DNA of 64,000 nucleotides from Marchantia polymorpha subsp. ruderalis (taxonomy: Eukaryota; Streptophyta; Marchantiopsida; Marchantiales; Marchantiaceae), in contig AP031353.1 in assembly GCA_037833965.1 (NCBI GenBank), positions 19,966,501 to 20,030,500 on the forward strand, in the 5' to 3' direction. A program made the translations under genes and the position numbers. This document shows positions 50,990 through 61,368 of this stretch, one piece after another. Every line of letters starts with the position of its first letter. Position 1 is the first letter of the stretch. Below the pieces are notes generated by a model that did no database searches, was not told where the DNA came from, and saw only the letters and a list, made by a program, of their open reading frames with translations.

Positions 50990-51528
50990 ATGGCTTCTCA
51001 AGACGATATTTTTCAGCTTCTGCAAACAATTTTTGAAGAATTGAAGAAACTTCGACATGAATTCAAGATGCAACAGGCTGCTTTAACTCTCGCACATAAT
51101 CAAATTCGAGAGTTGAAGGGATCACAAAAGAACGTGAAGAAGGTGTTCAAGGATAGTGTGTCTGTGATGTGGGATGTATCTAAATCTGTGGATGACATCC
51201 AAGGGAAGGTATGCTCTTAGATGACAAGTGCGGATGGTCCTAGATTGCATGAGGTGGTAGAAAGCTTAGATTTGAAGATCAAATCCTACGCTGAAGCTAC
51301 AAAGGCTGCTCAAATCTCTTTTTGTCAAGAACAAGAGATTGAAAAGTCCAACCAGCTTGCACGTAGGAAGAATGTGAGAATTTCAGGTTTACCTGAAATA
51401 GAGAATGAAGATGTCAAGAGTGTTGTCACCAAGTTTTTGGATGAAACACTTCAGGTTTCCAATGCGGAATTGGCTCAAGCTTTTCGTATTGGAAACAAGG
51501 GAGCTCAACCTCGTGGTATTATAGTGAA
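50990..51528 (+). pseudogene. LINE family C ORF1 with nonsense codon (duplicate copy)
   Basis: Same as 41919-42457, including the TAG at 51218-51220 and the loss of the C-terminus at the inserted minus-strand tail. The shared stop shows that the mutation came before the duplication. Confidence 0.88.
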
Positions 51529-51859
51529 TGGTAATGGTAAATGGTAAATAGATCAAGCCCGTGGGACCCAAAGGGTCAAAAGGCTAAAATACACAATACA
51601 AACAATCCAACTCCAAACTAGGAGAGAACCAAAAGAACCCCCTAGCTAGTGCCCAAAGCACTAGAACGGTAACTAATAATATCTCTAATGTAACAACCTA
51701 AATCATAAGGCTCGAGTTGAAGCAGAAAAAAGAAATTCTTGACATCAACTTTATGCGCCACTCGAATCTCTACATACCTAGAACAAGTAAGAAATACATG
51801 CTCTTCATACTCAACTTTTCTTCCATCACATAGCCTACAAATACGTTCACTCCTATCAA
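51529..51859 (-). mobile_element. LINE family B-like 3' end (duplicate copy)
   Basis: Copy of 42458-42788, with the VEYEEH change in the zinc-finger region, stop at 51642-51644, type I 3' UTR and tail. Confidence 0.86.
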
Positions 51860-52407
51860 TGGTAAATGGTAAATGGTAATAGATCAAGCCCGGGGGACCC
51901 AAAGGGTCAAAAGGCTGAAAAACACAATACAAGCGACAGCCACAAACAAGGGATAAGACCCCAAAGGCCAAACCCTAGCTAGTGCCAAGAGCACTAGAAC
52001 GATAACTAATAATGTCCCTAATATAACAACCTAAATCAAAAGGAACTAACTGTAACAAAGAATAAAAATTCTCTACATCTATATTATGGGTCACTCTAAT
52101 CTCTGCATATCTAGTACAAGTAAGAAATACATGCTCTTCATCCTCAACTTCACTTCCATCACATAGCCTACAAATACGTTGACTCCTATCAATATTAAGC
52201 CAACGTCCTTCCTCAATTCCTAGCCTATGAGATCCAGTTCTATGCCTAGCAATAAGATGACGTAAGGACGTAGAGATTCCTGCAAGTAGGTAATCCTGTT
52301 CACAATAAACAAGCATAGGATTCACATGAAGTTGATAAAACTGCATCTTGGTGCCGCGTTTGCTCCAAATAATGTTCAAAAACTCCTCTTTTAGACGTTC
52401 ACGTAGT

Positions 52408-52437
52408 AAATGGTAAATGGTAAATGGTAAAGTTAAA
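52408..52437 (-). mobile_element. 30-bp tail-only insertion (duplicate)
   Basis: Copy of 43337-43366 with the same GTAGT flanks. Present because the whole segment was duplicated, so it is not a second event. Confidence 0.88.
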
Positions 52438-52586
52438 GTAGTGCTATAGGTTGTAGGTCCCAATCGCGTTCCGTCACATTCCACCTCAAAGACCAAGTTA
52501 TCACATCCGCTAACCATCCTTTGGCACGTGTGGCACTCAAAGCCTGAGGAGGAAGGCGAGAAGCATCAAGAGATCTCACCCTTGTG

Positions 52587-53304
52587 AAGCTCTCTACTTG
52601 ACCATCACTTATATTAGAAGGGTGAGATCTCTTGATGCTTCTCGACTTCCTCTTCATGCTTTGCGTGCCACACGTTCCAAGGGATGGTTTGCAGATGTGA
52701 TGACTTGGTCTTTGAGGTGGAATGTGACGGAATTGGATTGGGATCTGCAACCTATGGCCCTTCGCGAGCGTATTAAGGAGGAGTTTCTCAACATCATTTG
52801 GAGGAGAGGAGGCACTAAAATGCAGTTTTATCAACTTCATGTGAATCCTATGCTTATTTATTGTGAGCAAGGGTACCTTGTTGCAGAGATTGCTACATCT
52901 TTACGTCATATTATTGCCAGACATAGAACAGGATCTCATAGGCTTGGAATTGAGGAAGGACGTTGGTTGAATATTGATAGGAGTGAACGGATTTGTAAGC
53001 TATGTGATGGGAGAAATGTTGAGGATGAAGAGCATGTGTTTATTACCTGTACTAGATATATAGAGATTCGAGTAGTGCATAAAGTTGATGTCGAGAATTT
53101 CTTTTCTCTGCTTCAACTCGAGCCTTATGATTTAGGTTGTTACATTAGAGATATTATTAGTTACCGTTCTAGTGCTTTGGGCACTAGCTAGGGGGTTCTT
53201 TTGGTTCTCTCCTAGTTTGGAGTTGGATTGTTTGTATTGTGTTTTTTAGCCTTTTGACCCTTTGGGTCCCACGGGCTTGATCTATTTACCATTTACCATT
53301 TACC
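52587..53304 (+). mobile_element. 5'-truncated C-like LINE (duplicate copy)
   Basis: Copy of 43516-44233. ORF2 C-terminal frame open to the stop at 53189-53191, zinc finger CKLCDGRNVEDEEHVFITC, type I 3' UTR and tail. It is absent from the 2917-bp units 1-3, where the A ORF2 runs straight through this position (56216-56230). Confidence 0.88.
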
Positions 53305-54359
53305 ATGATGTAAGTGATGGTCAAGTATAGAGCTTCAGCCTCTAGAGGTAAACAACCTGTTTCCGCAAGAAGAATAGCATATGAGGTTTGGTTTCTCACA
53401 CCCAATTCTTCTTGTAGAAATATCTTCTGCACCCTCTCCACACGCTCCCATCCTGTCTTCTTACAACCAGGACCCCACACTTGGGTTCCATACAATACTA
53501 CCGGCAACACTAAGCTTCTGAATAAAAATTTCCTAAGACTCCAAGACACAAGATGAGCCCTTCTACACCGATTTAGCAATGAATATAGAGCTTTGTAACC
53601 ACCTTCTACTCTCTTTTGCACACAAAGTGCCCAACTATAATCATTAGAAAAATCAATGCCTAGATATTTATAACTCTTCACCTCTTCTAATTGTAGATCC
53701 TGGTAATAGAAGGAAAACTTGGATCTAGTGCCCACTATCATGACTTTGGACTTCTCAATATTTACCTCCATCTGATTCTGGGTACAAAAGCTAGCCAAAG
53801 TGTATAGGTGTTTCTGTAAACTAATTGCATCACGTGCTAGTAATATGATATCATCTGCATACAAGAGAGCTTTGATAACAAAGTTTCCAAGCTTGACACC
53901 TTCACTATCACATGCCTCCAACCACTCTTCGATATCATCTATAAAAACTCCAAATAGAGTAGGAGAGAGAGGACAACCTTGAATCACTCCAATGGTACTC
54001 AAAACCTCTTCAGTTTGAGAAGTGTTGATCTTGGCTCGAACAGATTGGTAAAGCGTGGCCACAGCTGCTAGAAGATCTGATGGTACTCCAATGACTTGCA
54101 GCCTTTCCCATAATAGCTCACGAGGTACGGTGTCAAAAGCTTTCTTAAAATCAATGAAGGCGCAAAACAAAGCTTTGCCATTGCCCTTCGACTTCTCCCA
54201 CAAAACATGCAAAGCCAAGATATGGTCAATGGTGTTGTATGTGGGGCGAAAGCCTGCTTGAAACCGCGCTCTCTTTCGATGAGATTCAGTCCATGTGCTC
54301 AATTTTGACTCCACCAATTTGCCAAACAACTTGGCAAAAACACTACCCACCATGATAGT

Positions 54360-54448
54360 TTACACCCACCATTGTTTGTATTGTGTTTTTTAGCCTTTTG
54401 ACCCTTTGGGTCCCACGGGCTTGATCTATTTACCATTTACCATTTACC
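54360..54448 (+). mobile_element. short LINE 3'-end insertion (duplicate)
   Basis: Equivalent of 45289-45384 and 57277-57365. Its three-heptamer tail and TTAGT right flank match the tandem units and not the other duplicate at 45385, so this stretch is closer to the tandem array. Confidence 0.86.
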
Positions 54449-55534
54449 TTAGTGCGATAGTTTGTGACCAAGTCCTTCCTTCTTGACTTGTGAATAGGCA
54501 CAATCTTCCGTAATGACCAAGCTGAAGAAAAACCATACATAGCTGCATTCTCTAACGCTTTGGTGAGTCTCGGTCCAATAAGATCTCCTCCCCACTTCAA
54601 AAGTTCAATAGAGACACCATCCAAATCCTCCGATTTACCATTTGCTAATTTTCTAACTTGAGTCATCACCTCCGATTTAGAAAATAAGCCTGATGTTCCT
54701 TCACAACAAGGCATTGATGCAACGTTGGGAAAGAAATAAAGCTTTTCAGCAAAGTCAATCAAACTCTTGGGATCAAGAGTAGGTTTTGAAGACCTTACAG
54801 CTAACCGTCTCCAAAAGGATTTGGGATTCTCCATCAACTCCTTTGTCAAGGATTCCTGCTTCGTCCTCAAAAAAGCTCTTTTTTTACACTTCACCAAGTC
54901 TTTGTAAAGCCTTGTCAAGGTAAGCCGACTTTGGAAATCCAAAGACTTGTCAACTGATCTCATCCTCGCTTGCTTACAATCCAAGTCAAACCATCCATTG
55001 CAAGGAAGCCCCCTAGCTCTTCGATCCTTGTGCCGCAAAAAGAACTTAGAAGCAGTGTCTTTGAGCAACTCTATTAATTGCCCACTCGCTGTATGTGGAT
55101 CAAGGCTCCATGAAGTGTGAGTCAAAAGGTTTTGAAAATGTAACATGTACAACTCTTTCTTACTAGGATCTAAACGAAACTTGGGAGAAGCTAAAACAGA
55201 ATGGCATGGAGAGAGAGGGATTGTTTTTGATAACAAGAGAGTAGATAAGAGAGGTGCATGATCTGACTCTGGTTGAGGTTCTAGAATATCAAATTTCGAA
55301 ATAAAAGAGCTATGAGTGGCTGAAGATAGAAGATAATCAATGGTGCTAACACCTGTAGGAGAAAAGCACGTATTGGAAAGGGAGTTGGGAAAGAGAGAGA
55401 TACCGTTGAGAACTTTCAAATTACATGTGGCTCCAAAGGTTAGAAAGTGTTCTGTCAAAGGATTTGTACAAATATCAGAAGACTTTTTACACCACATGCT
55501 ATCTTCAAGTTCTTCAAAGGAGGGAGAACTCAAG

Positions 55535-58451
55535 ATGGTAATGGTAATGGTAAATGGTAAAGCCAGGGGGACCCAAAGGGTCAAAAGGCTGAAAAACACA
55601 ATACAAGCGACAGCCACAAACAAGGGAAAAGACCCCAAAGGCCAAACCCTAGCTAGTGCCAAGAGCACTAGAACGATAACTAATAATGTCCCTAATATAA
55701 CAACCTAAATCAAAAGGAACTAACTGTAACAAAGAATAAAAATTCTCTACATCTATATTATGAATCACTCTAATCTCTGCATATCTAGTACAAGTAAGAA
55801 ATACATGCTCTTCATCCTCAACTTCTCGTCCATCACATAGCCTACAAATACGTTGACTCCTATCAATATTAAGCCAACGTCCTTCCTCAATTCCTAGCCT
55901 ATGAGATCCAGTTCTATGCCTAGCAATAATATGACGTAAGGACGTAGAGATTCCTGCAAGTAGGTAATCCTGTTCACAATAAACAAGCATAGGATTCACA
56001 TGAAGTTGATAAAACTGCATCTTGGTGCCGCACTTGCTCCAAATAATGTTCAGAAACTCCTCTTTAGACGTTCACGTAGTGCTATAGGTTGTAGGTCCCA
56101 ATCGCGTTCCGTCACATTCCACCTCAAAGACCAAGTTATCACATCCGCTAACCATCCTTTGGCACGTGTGGCACTCAAAGCCTGAGGAGGAAGGCGAGAA
56201 GCATCAAGAGATCTCACCCTTGTGATGTAAGTGATGGTCAAGTATAGAGCTTCAGCCTCTAGAGGTAAACAACCTGTTTCCGCAAGAAGAATAGCATATG
56301 AGGTTTGGTTTCTCACACCCAATTCTTCTTGTAGAAATATCTTCTGCACCCTCTCCACACGCTCCCATCCTGTCTTCTTACAACCAGGACCCCACACTTG
56401 GGTTCCATACAATACTACCGGCAACACTAAGCTTCTGAATAAAAATTTCCTAAGACTCCAAGACACAAGATGAGCCCTTCTACACCGATTTAGCAATGAA
56501 TATAGAGCTTTGTAACCACCTTCTACTCTCTTTTGCACACAAAGTGCCCAACTATAATCATTAGAAAAATCAATGCCTAGATATTTATAACTCTTCACCT
56601 CTTCTAATTGTAGATCCTGGTAATAGAAGGAAAACTTGGATCTAGTGCCCACTATCATGACTTTGGACTTCTCAATATTTACCTCCATCTGATTCTGGGT
56701 ACAAAAGCTAGCCAAAGTGTATAGGTGTTTCTGTAAACTAATTGCATCACGTGCTAGTAATATGATATCATCTGCATACAAGAGAGCTTTGATAACAAAG
56801 TTTCCAAGCTTGACACCTTCACTATCACATGCCTCCAACCACTCTTCGATATCATCTATAAAAACTCCAAATAGAGTAGGAGAGAGAGGACAACCTTGAA
56901 TCACTCCAATGGTACTCAAAACCTCTTCAGTTTGAGAAGTGTTGATCTTGGCTCGAACAGATTGGTAAAGCGTGGCCACAGCTGCTAGAAGATCTGATGG
57001 TACTCCAATGACTTGCAGCCTTTCCCATAATAGCTCACGAGGTACGGTGTCAAAAGCTTTCTTAAAATCAATGAAGGCGCAAAACAAAGCTTTGCCATTG
57101 CCCTTCGACTTCTCCCACAAAACATGCAAAGCCAAGATATGGTCAATGGTGTTGTATGTGGGGCGAAAGCCTGCTTGAAACCGCGCTCTCTTTCGATGAG
57201 ATTCAGTCCATGTGCTCAATTTTGACTCCACCAATTTGCCAAACAACTTGGCAAAAACACTACCCACCATGATAGTTTACACCCACCATTGTTTGTATTG
57301 TGTTTTTTAGCCTTTTGACCCTTTGGGTCCCACGGGCTTGATCTATTTACCATTTACCATTTACCTTAGTGCGATAGTTTGTGACCAAGTCCTTCCTTCT
57401 TGACTTGTGAATAGGCACAATCTTCCGTAATGACCAAGCTGAAGAAAAACCATACATAGCTGCATTCTCTAACGCTTTGGTGAGTCTCGGTCCAATAAGA
57501 TCTCCTCCCCACTTCAAAAGTTCAATAGAGACACCATCCAAATCCTCCGATTTACCATTTGCTAATTTTCTAACTTGAGTCATCACCTCCGATTTAGAAA
57601 ATAAGCCTGATGTTCCTTCACAACAAGGCATTGATGCAACGTTGGGAAAGAAATAAAGCTTTTCAGCAAAGTCAATCAAACTCTTGGGATCAAGAGTAGG
57701 TTTTGAAGACCTTACAGCTAACCGTCTCCAAAAGGATTTGGGATTCTCCATCAACTCCTTTGTCAAGGATTCCTGCTTCGTCCTCAAAAAAGCTCTTTTT
57801 TTACACTTCACCAAGTCTTTGTAAAGCCTTGTCAAGGTAAGCCGACTTTGGAAATCCAAAGACTTGTCAACTGATCTCATCCTCGCTTGCTTACAATCCA
57901 AGTCAAACCATCCATTGCAAGGAAGCCCCCTAGCTCTTCGATCCTTGTGCCGCAAAAAGAACTTAGAAGCAGTGTCTTTGAGCAACTCTATTAATTGCCC
58001 ACTCGCTGTATGTGGATCAAGGCTCCATGAAGTGTGAGTCAAAAGGTTTTGAAAATGTAACATGTACAACTCTTTCTTACTAGGATCTAAACGAAACTTG
58101 GGAGAAGCTAAAACAGAATGGCATGGAGAGAGAGGGATTGTTTTTGATAACAAGAGAGTAGATAAGAGAGGTGCATGATCTGACTCTGGTTGAGGTTCTA
58201 GAATATCAAATTTCGAAATAAAAGAGCTATGAGTGGCTGAAGATAGAAGATAATCAATGGTGCTAACACCTGTAGGAGAAAAGCACGTATTGGAAAGGGA
58301 GTTGGGAAAGAGAGAGATACCGTTGAGAACTTTCAAATTACATGTGGCTCCAAAGGTTAGAAAGTGTTCTGTCAAAGGATTTGTACAAATATCAGAAGAC
58401 TTTTTACACCACATGCTATCTTCAAGTTCTTCAAAGGAGGGAGAACTCAAG
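55535..58451 (-). pseudogene. tandem unit 1: truncated family A element
   Basis: Minus strand: ORF2 from LSSPSFEELEDSMWCKK (58451) through SDHAPLL and the pre-RT segment, a plus-strand LINE tail at 57277-57365, RT motif A, QGCPLSP, YADD and thumb to ALRERLK. One base is then missing from the GGAGGAG run (about 56058-56063), which shifts the frame; the zinc finger CRLCDGREVEDEEHVFLTC and stop at 55649-55651 follow in the next frame. The type II 3' UTR ends in GCCAGGGGGACCC with ATAGATC deleted before the tail (55535-55559, irregular units ATGGTA and ATGGTAA). It lacks the 30-bp and C-like inserts of 51860-55534. Confidence 0.92.
57277..57365 (+). mobile_element. short LINE 3'-end insertion (unit 1)
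   Basis: Same insertion as 45289-45384, with three heptamers. Left flank ATAGT at 57272-57276, right flank TTAGT at 57366-57370. Confidence 0.87.
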
Positions 58452-61368
58452 ATGGTAATGGTAATGGTAAATGGTAAAGCCAGGGGGACCCAAAGGGTCA
58501 AAAGGCTGAAAAACACAATACAAGCGACAGCCACAAACAAGGGAAAAGACCCCAAAGGCCAAACCCTAGCTAGTGCCAAGAGCACTAGAACGATAACTAA
58601 TAATGTCCCTAATATAACAACCTAAATCAAAAGGAACTAACTGTAACAAAGAATAAAAATTCTCTACATCTATATTATGAATCACTCTAATCTCTGCATA
58701 TCTAGTACAAGTAAGAAATACATGCTCTTCATCCTCAACTTCTCGTCCATCACATAGCCTACAAATACGTTGACTCCTATCAATATTAAGCCAACGTCCT
58801 TCCTCAATTCCTAGCCTATGAGATCCAGTTCTATGCCTAGCAATAATATGACGTAAGGACGTAGAGATTCCTGCAAGTAGGTAATCCTGTTCACAATAAA
58901 CAAGCATAGGATTCACATGAAGTTGATAAAACTGCATCTTGGTGCCGCACTTGCTCCAAATAATGTTCAGAAACTCCTCTTTAGACGTTCACGTAGTGCT
59001 ATAGGTTGTAGGTCCCAATCGCGTTCCGTCACATTCCACCTCAAAGACCAAGTTATCACATCCGCTAACCATCCTTTGGCACGTGTGGCACTCAAAGCCT
59101 GAGGAGGAAGGCGAGAAGCATCAAGAGATCTCACCCTTGTGATGTAAGTGATGGTCAAGTATAGAGCTTCAGCCTCTAGAGGTAAACAACCTGTTTCCGC
59201 AAGAAGAATAGCATATGAGGTTTGGTTTCTCACACCCAATTCTTCTTGTAGAAATATCTTCTGCACCCTCTCCACACGCTCCCATCCTGTCTTCTTACAA
59301 CCAGGACCCCACACTTGGGTTCCATACAATACTACCGGCAACACTAAGCTTCTGAATAAAAATTTCCTAAGACTCCAAGACACAAGATGAGCCCTTCTAC
59401 ACCGATTTAGCAATGAATATAGAGCTTTGTAACCACCTTCTACTCTCTTTTGCACACAAAGTGCCCAACTATAATCATTAGAAAAATCAATGCCTAGATA
59501 TTTATAACTCTTCACCTCTTCTAATTGTAGATCCTGGTAATAGAAGGAAAACTTGGATCTAGTGCCCACTATCATGACTTTGGACTTCTCAATATTTACC
59601 TCCATCTGATTCTGGGTACAAAAGCTAGCCAAAGTGTATAGGTGTTTCTGTAAACTAATTGCATCACGTGCTAGTAATATGATATCATCTGCATACAAGA
59701 GAGCTTTGATAACAAAGTTTCCAAGCTTGACACCTTCACTATCACATGCCTCCAACCACTCTTCGATATCATCTATAAAAACTCCAAATAGAGTAGGAGA
59801 GAGAGGACAACCTTGAATCACTCCAATGGTACTCAAAACCTCTTCAGTTTGAGAAGTGTTGATCTTGGCTCGAACAGATTGGTAAAGCGTGGCCACAGCT
59901 GCTAGAAGATCTGATGGTACTCCAATGACTTGCAGCCTTTCCCATAATAGCTCACGAGGTACGGTGTCAAAAGCTTTCTTAAAATCAATGAAGGCGCAAA
60001 ACAAAGCTTTGCCATTGCCCTTCGACTTCTCCCACAAAACATGCAAAGCCAAGATATGGTCAATGGTGTTGTATGTGGGGCGAAAGCCTGCTTGAAACCG
60101 CGCTCTCTTTCGATGAGATTCAGTCCATGTGCTCAATTTTGACTCCACCAATTTGCCAAACAACTTGGCAAAAACACTACCCACCATGATAGTTTACACC
60201 CACCATTGTTTGTATTGTGTTTTTTAGCCTTTTGACCCTTTGGGTCCCACGGGCTTGATCTATTTACCATTTACCATTTACCTTAGTGCGATAGTTTGTG
60301 ACCAAGTCCTTCCTTCTTGACTTGTGAATAGGCACAATCTTCCGTAATGACCAAGCTGAAGAAAAACCATACATAGCTGCATTCTCTAACGCTTTGGTGA
60401 GTCTCGGTCCAATAAGATCTCCTCCCCACTTCAAAAGTTCAATAGAGACACCATCCAAATCCTCCGATTTACCATTTGCTAATTTTCTAACTTGAGTCAT
60501 CACCTCCGATTTAGAAAATAAGCCTGATGTTCCTTCACAACAAGGCATTGATGCAACGTTGGGAAAGAAATAAAGCTTTTCAGCAAAGTCAATCAAACTC
60601 TTGGGATCAAGAGTAGGTTTTGAAGACCTTACAGCTAACCGTCTCCAAAAGGATTTGGGATTCTCCATCAACTCCTTTGTCAAGGATTCCTGCTTCGTCC
60701 TCAAAAAAGCTCTTTTTTTACACTTCACCAAGTCTTTGTAAAGCCTTGTCAAGGTAAGCCGACTTTGGAAATCCAAAGACTTGTCAACTGATCTCATCCT
60801 CGCTTGCTTACAATCCAAGTCAAACCATCCATTGCAAGGAAGCCCCCTAGCTCTTCGATCCTTGTGCCGCAAAAAGAACTTAGAAGCAGTGTCTTTGAGC
60901 AACTCTATTAATTGCCCACTCGCTGTATGTGGATCAAGGCTCCATGAAGTGTGAGTCAAAAGGTTTTGAAAATGTAACATGTACAACTCTTTCTTACTAG
61001 GATCTAAACGAAACTTGGGAGAAGCTAAAACAGAATGGCATGGAGAGAGAGGGATTGTTTTTGATAACAAGAGAGTAGATAAGAGAGGTGCATGATCTGA
61101 CTCTGGTTGAGGTTCTAGAATATCAAATTTCGAAATAAAAGAGCTATGAGTGGCTGAAGATAGAAGATAATCAATGGTGCTAACACCTGTAGGAGAAAAG
61201 CACGTATTGGAAAGGGAGTTGGGAAAGAGAGAGATACCGTTGAGAACTTTCAAATTACATGTGGCTCCAAAGGTTAGAAAGTGTTCTGTCAAAGGATTTG
61301 TACAAATATCAGAAGACTTTTTACACCACATGCTATCTTCAAGTTCTTCAAAGGAGGGAGAACTCAAG
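58452..61368 (-). pseudogene. tandem unit 2: truncated family A element
   Basis: Repeats unit 1 with the same frameshift (about 58975-58980), the same stop (58566-58568), the same plus-strand tail insertion (60194-60282) and the same truncated tail. No difference from unit 1 was seen. Confidence 0.92.

Larger units (their letters stand above)
50812..55534. repeat. right copy of the 9071-bp-offset segmental duplication
   Basis: Repeats 41741-46470 in the same orientation and almost base for base. Differences I can see are the internal tail (three against four heptamers), TTAGT for ATAGT after it, and CATTTACCATGATG for CATTTCCCATGATG near 53300. It merges at its right end with the 2917-bp tandem array. 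Confidence 0.93.
51860..55534 (-). pseudogene. family A ORF2, 3' two-thirds, with three insertions (duplicate copy)
   Basis: Minus-strand A element from the end of the endonuclease (LSSPSFEELEDSMWCKKSS, 55534) through SDHAPLL, RT, zinc finger and stop (51975-51977) to the type II 3' UTR and tail. It carries the same inserts as 42904-46470: a tail at 54360-54448, a C-like element at 52587-53304 and the 30-bp tail-only insert at 52408-52437. It lacks the N-terminal endonuclease part and ORF1. Confidence 0.9.

Noticed and set aside
55340..55708. Plus-strand open frames of about 122 codons in each 2917-bp unit
   Set aside because: They are the reverse strand of ORF2 and 3' UTR; the MVMVMVNGK part is translated tail repeat.
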